DNA from: Phycisphaeraceae bacterium
GTDB lineage: Bacteria > Planctomycetota > Phycisphaerae > Phycisphaerales > UBA1924
Length of the DNA: 64,000 nt
Reading direction: 5' to 3'
Assembly: GCA_019636565.1 (NCBI GenBank)
Contig: JAHBXG010000016.1
Location: 20,926 to 84,925, forward strand
Shown: positions 26,663-34,722 of the stretch, one piece after another
Position numbering within the stretch: the first letter of the stretch is position 1
Layout of the letters: every line of letters starts with the position of its first letter
The notes under the pieces: generated by a model
The model's input: only the letters and a program-made list of their open reading frames with translations
Database searches by the model: none
What the model was told of the DNA's origin: nothing
Position numbers and translations under genes: made by a program

Positions 26663-26697
26663 AAAGAAAACGCCCCGGCCATTTTTTGCCGGGGCGT
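26663..26697 (-). terminator. Rho-independent terminator after secretin gene
   Basis: On the minus strand the stem CGCCCCGGC pairs with GCCGGGGCG around an A-rich loop and is followed by TTTTCTTTC. It separates the secretin gene from the STAS/RsbW pair. Confidence 0.85.
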
Positions 26698-26723
26698 CGA
26701 ACGTTTCGACTTGGAATTCGGAA

Positions 26724-29700
26724 TCAGCCGCCGAGGCCGGCATTGAGCGAGTCGATCAGGCCCGGGTGAGCCTTGTTCTCCTGCTCGCTCTGAATGAGGA
26801 TCGTGGGCTTGTAGAGGATGAGCAGGGTCTGCTCGGTCTTGGACTCGGTCCGGTTGGAGAAGAACCGGTTGAGCACCGGGATCTTGGAGAGTACGGGCAC
26901 GCCCGACTCAACTTCCTGCTCGGTCACGATGCGTTGACCGCCAAGCAGAATCGTTCCCTGGTCCGGGATGGTCACAGTGGTCTGGACGCTGCTGACCTGA
27001 ACCTCGGGCAACTGGAACTGACCGGAGGGAATCGCGACGGCACCGCCCCCGCCCGCCACACCGCCGCCGCCAGCAACGGCCGCGAAGGTCGTTCCGGTGC
27101 GGAACTGGACGAGCTGGGAGATCTGCGTGGTGATATCAGTCGTGACGTAGCGACGATCGGCGGAGATGGTGCCTCTTACCAGCATCAGCACACCGGTGTT
27201 GAGGGTCGAAGTGACAGGCTGGAAGGCGACGGCACTCTGGTTTGTGATCGGCGTGAGGCCGGAGATGTAGGTCTGCTGGTTTGTGATTTGGATATTGGCC
27301 TGCTGACCATTGGTCGTCGTCAGGCGGGGCGACTGCAGACTGATATTGCGCCGATCGGCCTGGGTGGCTTCGATCAGGAAGTCGACCTGGATGTCGTCGA
27401 GAAAGGTACCGGCCACAGCGAAGGCACGGCCCGCGGCCATGACTTCAGCCGCGAAGGGGGCTGTTGTAAGAGCGTCAACAATTCCCAGAGAATTGTTCTG
27501 CATCGCGACTGGACCGAAGCCTTGGGAATTGACGACCGACGTATTGACGGGAGTGTTGGCGATGGTGAATGTATTGGTTGTCGTATCGATTCCCGTGACG
27601 ACCGGGGTTGGCTGGCTGTTGAAGTTCCGGACGGGCGCGCCGGTCTGCGGATCAAAGAAATCGGAGGCGCGGAGCGTCGGGTTGTTTGTGGAAAGACCAA
27701 ACGGGCTGTTGGGGTTGATGTTGTTCGGATCAATAAATGTGCTGTTGGCCTGCGGCACACTGGTCGTCCGGCCGTTGAGGTTCAGATTGTTGTTGTTCAG
27801 GTAGACATCGATGTCGAACCCGATCTGCTCGAAGAAATCCTGAGCGACGAGCAGGAAGCGGGATTCGGAGTTGACCTGCATCGCCCGGATCTCGCGGAGC
27901 CGGCGCAGGAGCGAGCCGATGGCACGGTGGTTCTTGGGCGTGTTGGTGATGAGCAAGTTGCCCTTGAACCGGCTAACGAATCCGACGGCACCGCCGTTTT
28001 CGCGCCAATTGTCGGGGTCGATCTGCTCGGTCAGGATGCGGACCAGTTCGTCTGTCCGCTCTTCCGGTGTGCGGGCGTTTGGATTTGGCTGCGTCTGACC
28101 GCCGCCGCTGAAGGGGCTGGAACCGCTGCCGCCGCCGCTCGATGCCTGGAGGGCGCTGTTGAGGTCGAACTGCGGGACGTTGTTGTAATCGGGCACTTCG
28201 ATCAGCAGGTCGCGGATGTCGTAGATGACCATCAGCGTGCTCTTGTTGATCGCCTCTGCCGAAGCGAAACGCAGGACGCCGTCCTGCACTTCCCAGGCCG
28301 CGGCGCTGGTGGGATCGGGACTGATCTTGCTCACGATCAGGTCGAGCAGGTGGTCGAGCCGGATGGTGGAAAGATTGACCGTGACCGGCGTGTCGCGGTT
28401 GATGCCGACCTTCTCAAGGGAAGGCCAGTCAATGTCCATCTTGACGCTGCCGGTCTTGGCGACCCAATCGACCGCTTTTTCCAGCGGCGTTTCGGTGAAA
28501 TCGACCGGGCGACGGGTGTTGGCCAGCGTTGAAAGCGTGACGCGCGTCTCGACGGATTCGGCGAGCGTGACGGGCTCGCCGCGGTCCTTGATGATCTCGG
28601 GCCAATCCATCGGATAGTCGACGATTCCCTTCGGTGGCAGAGTGGTAGCTTGCGTCTGCAATGACTGCTCGGCGATCAGGGTGCTGCGCTTGGTGTTGGT
28701 TTCGTACCACTGCTTGTAGATTTTGGCGCTCGTGAGCACGTCGCGAAGGAGCAGCCCGGTGGGGTTGATCGGATCCAGGAACAGGATCTGATCGACGACC
28801 TGAAGTGCCTCCTCATACTTCATCTCGATCTGGAGGGCGCGGACGCGGTCGATTGCCTCGCGAATCTTGCGATTTCGCTCGCTGGCCCCCTGATCAGCCA
28901 CGCGCTTGGCCTCGGCCTGACGTTCCGCGGCGGTCTTCTGAGCCTGCGAAGCGGCGAGCGTCTGTTCTTTGGTGTCCACTTCCTTCAGGAATGTGGAGAC
29001 CTTGCTCTGCATTGTCTGGAATTCGGTCTCGGAGAAGCGCTCGCGATTGGAGTTGAGGATGAGACGAGCGCGGGCGGCCGAGTCGCGGGCGCGGATCACA
29101 TCGCCGGACTGGAGTGAATCGGTGGCCTGTGTCAGTTGGTTGTTGAACTCCGCCTCGGCCTGCTGACGGGCGACGGTTCCCTGCTCCACAAAGCCGGCCA
29201 AGTCGCTGGCGTCGTTGGTCGTGCCGCGCAGGCGCAGCTTGGACTCTGCCAAGCGATCCTCAACGGTCTTGGCTTGCTCGGGCGTGAGGAAATCGCGGAA
29301 TTGGGTGCGGATGCGACTGTACTTCGCCTGCGCCTCGTTGTACTTGCTTTCGTTGAAAGCCTGATCGGCCTCGTTCAGCAGGTTGGTGGCTTCGATCTTC
29401 CGTGCAGCGACAACCGGGTCTTCCGGCATAGCGGGTGCCGGCGCCGGCGGGGATTGCTGGGGATCGTCGGTGACGACTGTGTTGGCGGAAGCGAGGACGG
29501 GGACGGCTTGTGGCGTCGCCTGCTGGGGTTCTGGGCTGCGGCGTTCGATTACGCCCGGATCGGCCAGCATTCCAGCGGCGATGATCGTGGCCGCGGAGTT
29601 GTCATCGGCCTTGAACGGTCGGCCGCGCTCCTGCTCCAGGGCGACGATCTTACCCTGCATGAGATCGAATGCATCGCGCTGGGCGGGTGTGAGATCGACT

Positions 29701-30239
29701 CCCCATTGGGAAACCGTCTGCAGAAGGCCCTTGCAACGGGAGTAGTCGCGGGCGTTCAGCGCGGTGGTCGCTTCGGCCAAGCCCGAATCCACGCCGGAAC
29801 CGAGTTCGCCGCGGCGGAGCTGAATCTGCTTGAGCAGCGCATCGGCACCGGCCTTGTTGCCGTCATTGGCGCCGCGAGCCACGCCCGTGGCCAACCGCTC
29901 GGCAGCAGTCAAGTCATCGCGATCGAGCGCGAGTTTGGCGCGCTGAAGGTTGACCAGCCGAGGTTCCATGACCCGGATCTTGTCTTCGGATTGCTGGAGA
30001 AGTTCGATGGTGCGGGTGCGCTCCGACTCGCTCATGTCTAGCGACGAGATCGCGAGGAGCATTTCGCGTGCGCCCACGGGGTTGCCAGCGGCCAACTCAC
30101 GCGATGCGACGTTGAGCGCCGAGGCCGGTTCGACCGCGTTTGGTTGGGCGGGTGCAGCGCATGCGACCTGGGCTGTCGTGCCTGAAATCGCGGAAAGAAC
30201 GGATGTAGAAACGATGAGGCCGATGCGTGTGCTTCTCAT
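26724..30239 (-). CDS. Outer-membrane secretin (GspD/PilQ type) with long N-terminal helical region
   Basis: A 1171-residue exported protein. A signal peptide (about residues 1-28) is followed by about 500 residues of Ala/Glu/Gln-rich helical repeats with coiled-coil or TPR-like character, unusual for a secretin. From about 560 there are secretin N-domains (for example TPLEKAVDWVAKTGSVKM and the STN-like VTVNLSTIRLDHLLDLIV). The C-terminal secretin domain has SPRLTTTNGQQANIQI, VTIPDQGTILLGGQ and the signature GVPVLSKIPVLNRFFSNRTESKTEQTLLILYKP. It would form the outer-membrane gate of a type II secretion or type IV pilus-like machine, with the GspE-type ATPase at 37.8 kb as a likely partner. 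The ATG has GGAG 8 bases upstream. Confidence 0.9.
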   Translation of the reverse strand: MRSTRIGLIVSTSVLSAISGTTAQVACAAPAQPNAVEPASALNVASRELAAGNPVGAREMLLAISSLDMSESERTRTIELLQQSEDKIRVMEPRLVNLQRAKLALDRDDLTAAERLATGVARGANDGNKAGADALLKQIQLRRGELGSGVDSGLAEATTALNARDYSRCKGLLQTVSQWGVDLTPAQRDAFDLMQGKIVALEQERGRPFKADDNSAATIIAAGMLADPGVIERRSPEPQQATPQAVPVLASANTVVTDDPQQSPPAPAPAMPEDPVVAARKIEATNLLNEADQAFNESKYNEAQAKYSRIRTQFRDFLTPEQAKTVEDRLAESKLRLRGTTNDASDLAGFVEQGTVARQQAEAEFNNQLTQATDSLQSGDVIRARDSAARARLILNSNRERFSETEFQTMQSKVSTFLKEVDTKEQTLAASQAQKTAAERQAEAKRVADQGASERNRKIREAIDRVRALQIEMKYEEALQVVDQILFLDPINPTGLLLRDVLTSAKIYKQWYETNTKRSTLIAEQSLQTQATTLPPKGIVDYPMDWPEIIKDRGEPVTLAESVETRVTLSTLANTRRPVDFTETPLEKAVDWVAKTGSVKMDIDWPSLEKVGINRDTPVTVNLSTIRLDHLLDLIVSKISPDPTSAAAWEVQDGVLRFASAEAINKSTLMVIYDIRDLLIEVPDYNNVPQFDLNSALQASSGGGSGSSPFSGGGQTQPNPNARTPEERTDELVRILTEQIDPDNWRENGGAVGFVSRFKGNLLITNTPKNHRAIGSLLRRLREIRAMQVNSESRFLLVAQDFFEQIGFDIDVYLNNNNLNLNGRTTSVPQANSTFIDPNNINPNSPFGLSTNNPTLRASDFFDPQTGAPVRNFNSQPTPVVTGIDTTTNTFTIANTPVNTSVVNSQGFGPVAMQNNSLGIVDALTTAPFAAEVMAAGRAFAVAGTFLDDIQVDFLIEATQADRRNISLQSPRLTTTNGQQANIQITNQQTYISGLTPITNQSAVAFQPVTSTLNTGVLMLVRGTISADRRYVTTDITTQISQLVQFRTGTTFAAVAGGGGVAGGGGAVAIPSGQFQLPEVQVSSVQTTVTIPDQGTILLGGQRIVTEQEVESGVPVLSKIPVLNRFFSNRTESKTEQTLLILYKPTILIQSEQENKAHPGLIDSLNAGLGG

Positions 30240-30777
30240 TCGACTGCTCCGAATCCATTAGTCCCGACGCGCGCTGTGGCGCAGTTCCGGGTGCGGAATG
30301 TAGCAACTCCGCGGGCACGTTTCCCGCCGCTAACCGTGCCCGACTCCGGTCGGATCGCGGTCTTCGGCACTTGTTCGATCGGGCCCCGCTCTTTTGCGGA
30401 GAGACGATCGACCCCCCACGAGCCCCACGTCCCTCGGGCTCATCAAGCCCTGACCCCACCTGCCGGAACCGATCCACGAGGTTGAATGAATTCCGGCACC
30501 TTGCCGGAGCATCTCCCGTGACGGTTACCCGCTCCGTACGGATCAATCATCGGCCCGCGCCGAGGATTGCGCTTCGAGATGCTGTCGCCCGCCTGTCCGC
30601 CGTGCTCCACGGCCGTTCCGCGACGTGACTCCAAATTCGCTTGCCCGGGCCGGCCGGTTGAGGGAATGTTGGAATCGGGCGCCAAGATACAAAGGAAACG
30701 CAAAGCACGCAAGGCCCCGGCATGCGATCCCGTGGCAATCAGGGAGGGGGACGGTATTCCTTAATGCTTACAAAGAC
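30240..30777 (-). other. Intergenic region upstream of secretin gene
   Basis: This 538-base stretch has no open frame with coding character on either strand; short frames there overlap without ribosome sites. It must carry the promoter and leader of the secretin gene. A clean hairpin (CCGGCA ... TGCCGG) lies near 30,493-30,507, and there are G-rich tracts around 30,395-30,470 on the minus strand. A weak promoter-like pair (TTGAGT, 17 bases, AATACC on the minus strand, about 30,755-30,783) is not convincing. I recognise no riboswitch or known small RNA. Confidence 0.4.
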
Positions 30778-31854
30778 TCAACTTAGAGTCCGCGCGAGCC
30801 AGATTTCGCCGGCTTTGAGATCGCCGGTTTCGGGAGGTGCCGGGTCGGGAACGAACGGTTCGTCTTCGGCACCCTTTTCTTTCGTGCGTTTGAGGCGGGG
30901 CCGGCGCTTCGTGGCCGCCGACTTGAGCAGATCGGAAAGTTGCTCGCGGCTTAGTCGGTCGGCAAGGACGATCGCCGGCTGGTGTGTGTCAGGGTTGACG
31001 TCGCCCAAGAGGCGGGCGGCGGCGTCCACCGCGTTTTCCTCGGCCTCCCGCAGATTCGGGGCAGCCAAAGCAACCTCCACATATGTAGAAGAGGCGTCGT
31101 CCTCCGGGTCAAAGCGGACGACGATGCGCCAGGCGGTCGTGCCGAGTTCCTTCCCGTCTTCGTCGACGTTTTTCTCGCCGTCGACGTTTAGCAGGAGGTG
31201 CCATTCGTCTTTGAGGGACTCGACAATTTCGTCAAACCGCAGGCCATCGGCGGAGCGATCGCTGAGGAGAACACCCCGGTGCTCGTGCGCAGCCGAATCG
31301 GCTCCGGCGGGCTCGCTCATCTCTTCGAGATCAAAGGCCGCGAGGATTTTCTCGATGCGTTCCTTGAGTTCGGGCTGAGCACGCACGGTGATGATCTTGT
31401 GTTCATCGACGAAGACGTAGAAAAACGGGTCTTCGCTCATCGCCCCGAAACCGATCATTCCGTCCTCGAAGAAGAGATCGCGGCATTCCCGAACGATTTC
31501 CAGAAAGCGGTCGGCTCCGAGCAGGTCGTACGAGATATACGGGTCGATCTCTCGATAGGCGTCCTGGCCCAGGACGTCGAGAATGGGGTAGATCCGACCG
31601 GGGATCAGCGAGAAAAGCATTCTGCAAAGCGGTTCAACGCGATCGGCGGGGACGACGATGTCGAACACGTACCGATCGGGCCATTCTTCCCATTCCGCGG
31701 TGCCGTCTGAGTCGTCGCCACCGTCGGCGGGCTCGAAGAGCACGGTGTAGCCGGCGCGGGGCGTCATCTCCTCAACGGGGTAGACGCCGAGGGGAAACTT
31801 GAAGCCGCCGACTTCGACGCGCTTGATGCTGGGATCGGCTTTGCAGCGGGGCAA
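30778..31854 (-). CDS. Hypothetical protein with acidic segments
   Basis: A cytosolic protein of about 358 residues that I cannot assign. It has no signal peptide or membrane helix. Acidic patches (DGGDDSDGTAEWEEW near the start, DGKELG, EDDASS) alternate with alpha/beta segments such as DRYVFDIVVPADRVEPLCRMLFSLIPGRIYPILDVL, and the C-terminal 70 residues are rich in Arg/Lys and Pro. The stretch DEHKIITVRAQPELKERIEKILAAFDL looks like a regular alpha/beta unit. The frame is open back to 32229 over coaX. A TTG at 31854 has GGAG 5 bases upstream and is chosen; ATG 31767 is the alternative. Divergent from coaX. Confidence 0.6.
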   Translation of the reverse strand: MPRCKADPSIKRVEVGGFKFPLGVYPVEEMTPRAGYTVLFEPADGGDDSDGTAEWEEWPDRYVFDIVVPADRVEPLCRMLFSLIPGRIYPILDVLGQDAYREIDPYISYDLLGADRFLEIVRECRDLFFEDGMIGFGAMSEDPFFYVFVDEHKIITVRAQPELKERIEKILAAFDLEEMSEPAGADSAAHEHRGVLLSDRSADGLRFDEIVESLKDEWHLLLNVDGEKNVDEDGKELGTTAWRIVVRFDPEDDASSTYVEVALAAPNLREAEENAVDAAARLLGDVNPDTHQPAIVLADRLSREQLSDLLKSAATKRRPRLKRTKEKGAEDEPFVPDPAPPETGDLKAGEIWLARTLS

Positions 31855-31929
31855 TTGGTCTCCGTGGGAATGGTGGGCGGGCGGTCCTTTGGACAGTCTA
31901 AGCCAGTGGCCGCGACGTACGCTGGGTGA

Positions 31930-32754
31930 ATGACGAATGACGCAAATGCCAATGGCCGATCGGGGATTGAGGGAACGCTGGTCGCGGTATGCGTTGGGAA
32001 TTCTCGCGCTCGTGTGGGCCTCATCGTCGAGGGCCGAGTTGAGGAGGGGCGATCGATCACGCATGCGGAGGCTGCGGAGGCGTGCGAGAATCTGCGTGAA
32101 TCGAGCGGGGCCGGAGCGTTTGTCATCGCGAGCGTGAACAAGCCGGTTTCGGTGAAGCTGGAAATGGAACTGGAATCCAAGGCTGGGGTGTATGTGATTG
32201 GACGGGACCTGGAAATCCCGATGCGGCACGCGCTGGACGACGCCTCCACCGTGGGGCAGGATCGCCTGCTCGATGCGGTGGGGGGTTATGCGCGATTGAA
32301 GGAAGCGTGCGTCATTGCCGATCTGGGGACCGCGATCACGATCGACTTTGTCGACGGGGAAGGAACTTTTCAGGGCGGGGTGATAGCACCGGGGGTGCGG
32401 GCGATGATGCGCTCAATGAACGCCGCGGCGAGTGCGCTGCCCGAGCTGGAGTTCGAGGTTCCGGACGCCGCACGCGGACCGTTCGGAAAGGACACTGCGC
32501 ACGCGATGCGTCTTGGCGTTCGCAATGCCGTATCTGGGCTTCTCCGGCACACGGTGGAGCAATTTGCCGAGCGCTTCGGGACATTTCCGACGGTTATCGC
32601 GACCGGGGGCGACGCGGGGCTGGTGGAAGAAGACCCGATGGTGGACAGGGTCGTACCGGACTTGCAGATGATGGGAGTGGCCGAAGTCTGCCGCGTGGCT
32701 TTGGGTGGAGCGGCTCCGGAGGGCGGGGACGATGAACCTGCCGATGCCGAATGA
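31930..32754 (+). CDS. coaX: Type III pantothenate kinase (CoaX family)
   Basis: Phosphorylates pantothenate, the first step of coenzyme A synthesis. The 274-residue protein has the CoaX motifs GQDRLLDAVGGYA (about 109-121), VIADLGTAITIDFVDGEGTFQGGVIAPG (Asp 131 and Asp 139), and TGGDAG near the C-terminus. The N-terminal phosphate-binding motif, usually DIGNT or DIGNS followed by R, reads CVGNSR: the conserved Asp is replaced by Cys 21. This may lower or change activity. Its stop overlaps the ATG of the MnmE-like GTPase gene (ATGA), so the two are translationally coupled. Confidence 0.85.
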   Translation: MTNDANANGRSGIEGTLVAVCVGNSRARVGLIVEGRVEEGRSITHAEAAEACENLRESSGAGAFVIASVNKPVSVKLEMELESKAGVYVIGRDLEIPMRHALDDASTVGQDRLLDAVGGYARLKEACVIADLGTAITIDFVDGEGTFQGGVIAPGVRAMMRSMNAAASALPELEFEVPDAARGPFGKDTAHAMRLGVRNAVSGLLRHTVEQFAERFGTFPTVIATGGDAGLVEEDPMVDRVVPDLQMMGVAEVCRVALGGAAPEGGDDEPADAE

Positions 32755-33734
32755 ACGGCGTGCGTTGGAGTCTTGAGTCTCCAAGCGGCGTTGGAGCGGT
32801 TGCGGTCATCGTCTTGTCGGGTCCGACTCCGGAGGAACTGGATCGAACTCTGGAAGAACTGGGGTTTGGAGGGGTGGGGGTCGGCACGCTGGCGCTGCGG
32901 GATTTTCTGGGAGTTGATCGGGGAGTATTTGCGCGTTGGAGCCCCACGAGCGCAGCGCTGATGCCGCACGGTGGGGGAGCGGTGGTCCGTGCACTCTGCG
33001 AAGCGCTGAGTGAGCGCCATGTAGCGAGGGCGGAGCGAACGAAACCCGGGGATATGTATCCGGAAGCAGGCGGTGAATTGGAAGCGGCGATGCTGGCGGC
33101 GCTCGGACGCGCGCACAGCCCGTTGGCGGTTTCCTTGCTTTTGGATCAGCCACGGAGGTGGTCACGAGCGGGCGCGGCAAGCGATGCGGAGCGCGATCTG
33201 GTTCTGAGAAGGCTGATCGAACCGCCGTTGGTGGTTGCGCTCGGTGCGAGCAACATCGGGAAGAGCACGCTGGCCAATGCGCTTGCCGGCCGGCAGATTT
33301 CATTGGTGGCGGACGAGCCGGGGACGACGCGAGATCATGTCGGTGTGATGCTGGATCTTGCGGGGCTTGTTGTGCGGTACGTGGATACCCCGGGCGTTCG
33401 AGACGGTGCGCCGGCGGCAGAAGCCGAAGCGGCACGAATTGCGAGGGAAGTCGCGGAACGGGCGGACCTGATCCTGCTGTGCTGCGACGCTGGTTCGCTG
33501 CCGGTGGATGTGGCGGGGTTCGCTCGTGCCCCGAATGTACTTCGGGTGGGTCTGCGGAGCGACCTTGGCTTGCCCTGTGGCCCTGTAGACGTTGAAGTGA
33601 GCGTGCGCCGGCCCGAGTCGCTCTCCCCGCTCGTTGATGCGGTTCGCGAGCGGCTCGTTCCGGGGGCGGCGCTCGCGCATCCGGGCCCATGGCGGTTCTG
33701 GAACGAAGGCGAAGTCGAAGGGATTCGTCCCTAG
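32751..33734 (+). CDS. Truncated MnmE-like GTPase
   Basis: A 327-residue GTPase related to MnmE (TrmE). Residues 1-135 resemble the MnmE N-terminal folate domain and helical region (LESPSGVGAVAVIVLSG, HGGGAVVRALCEAL, PGDMYPEAGGELEAA). The G domain has G1 GASNIGKST (165-173), G2 within GTTRD (191-195) and G3 DTPG (212-215). The G4 motif, normally NKxDL, reads LRSDLG near 268-273. MnmE is usually about 450 residues and ends in a CIGK-type motif whose Cys is catalytic; this protein stops at about the end of the G domain and lacks it. It overlaps coaX by 4 bases. I would not call it mnmE: it may be a degenerate copy or a new GTPase. Confidence 0.8.
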   Translation: MNGVRWSLESPSGVGAVAVIVLSGPTPEELDRTLEELGFGGVGVGTLALRDFLGVDRGVFARWSPTSAALMPHGGGAVVRALCEALSERHVARAERTKPGDMYPEAGGELEAAMLAALGRAHSPLAVSLLLDQPRRWSRAGAASDAERDLVLRRLIEPPLVVALGASNIGKSTLANALAGRQISLVADEPGTTRDHVGVMLDLAGLVVRYVDTPGVRDGAPAAEAEAARIAREVAERADLILLCCDAGSLPVDVAGFARAPNVLRVGLRSDLGLPCGPVDVEVSVRRPESLSPLVDAVRERLVPGAALAHPGPWRFWNEGEVEGIRP

Positions 33735-33799
33735 AATCTTGGCCCGTCCGGGTGCCGGCGTTTGGATCGGCCACTGGTGGGAACGATTTTGAGGACACC

Positions 33800-34696
33800 A
33801 TGGAAGAACAACGCAAGAACATTCAGATCCGAGAAGGAGCGGGCCTCGAAGAGGCGCGTCTCAATCAGGATTTCATTGACTTTGTGACGAAGTGGAGCAC
33901 GCCTCTGCTGCTTCTGCTCGCCCTTGGCGTTGGCGGTAACTACCTGTATCAGCAGTACACCAAGCGGCAGTCGGATCGGCTGGCTCTTGCGTTCGAGCAA
34001 TTGGCGGCTGCGGCGGCGGTCGCCAATCCGAGCCCCGAATCACTCCGCCAGGTCGCGCTCGATTTTGAGGGCGTCGGCAGCGTGGCGGAATTGGCACGCC
34101 TGAAGGCGGCGGACGCGTACATGCGATCGGTGATGCGCGGGGTCAAGCCGGGCGCGGAAGTAAACGCGGACGGCACCGTGAAAGGCGTCGGCGACGAACT
34201 CACGGCGGCGGATCGCGAGAGTTTTCTGAATCTCGCGGCGGAGCAGTACCAGTTGGTTGCGGATGCGACCAAGGGCGTCGCGAACAAGGAATCGCTCTAC
34301 ATCGGCGCGTTGTTTGGATTGGCGTCGGTTGAAGAATCGCGCGGTAATGCCGAGGGCGCGAAGAAGTTTTATGAGCAGATTCGTTCGGCGGCGACGGGCG
34401 TGCCGGGATTTGCGGAGTTTGCTTCTATCGCGGCGGATCGGATCGAGAGCCTGCCGCGGGTTCTTGCGGTTGGAAAACTGCCGACCAAGGCGACATTGCC
34501 GCCCGAGACCAAAGAGGACGAGAAGCCGGCCATGCCCTTGAACATCCCGACGGATCTTCCGTCGGGCCCGTCATTGCTCGGCCCGGTCGGCCCAGCGGCA
34601 CCGAGCCAGCCGGCGCCGGCACCGTCGGATGGCAAGCCCGACGCGCCCGCGACTGAGCCGGTTCCGGAAAACGCTCCGGCACCAGCGCCGAAGTAG
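33800..34696 (+). CDS. Membrane-anchored TPR-like protein
   Basis: A 298-residue protein with a cytosolic N-terminal segment of about 35 residues, one membrane helix (WSTPLLLLLALGVGGNYLY), and a helical domain of about 190 residues with TPR-like repeats (for example AARLKAADAYMRSVM and ALFGLASVEESRGNAEGAKKFYEQI). The C-terminal 60 residues are Pro/Ala-rich. The layout matches YfgM-like proteins, which in E. coli associate with the Sec/periplasmic chaperone network, but the similarity is architectural only. ATG 33800 has GAGGA 4 bases upstream; the longer frame overlaps the preceding gene. It is followed by the RluD-type gene 26 bases later. Confidence 0.68.
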   Translation: MEEQRKNIQIREGAGLEEARLNQDFIDFVTKWSTPLLLLLALGVGGNYLYQQYTKRQSDRLALAFEQLAAAAAVANPSPESLRQVALDFEGVGSVAELARLKAADAYMRSVMRGVKPGAEVNADGTVKGVGDELTAADRESFLNLAAEQYQLVADATKGVANKESLYIGALFGLASVEESRGNAEGAKKFYEQIRSAATGVPGFAEFASIAADRIESLPRVLAVGKLPTKATLPPETKEDEKPAMPLNIPTDLPSGPSLLGPVGPAAPSQPAPAPSDGKPDAPATEPVPENAPAPAPK

Positions 34697-34722
34697 GGAT
34701 TGTATCTGCCGCTGGAAGCACG

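Noticed and set aside
26103..28532. Open frame of 809 codons on the plus strand
   Set aside because: It lies antisense to the secretin and STAS/RsbW genes, contains no recognisable domain, and arises from the high GC content; the minus strand has clear families.
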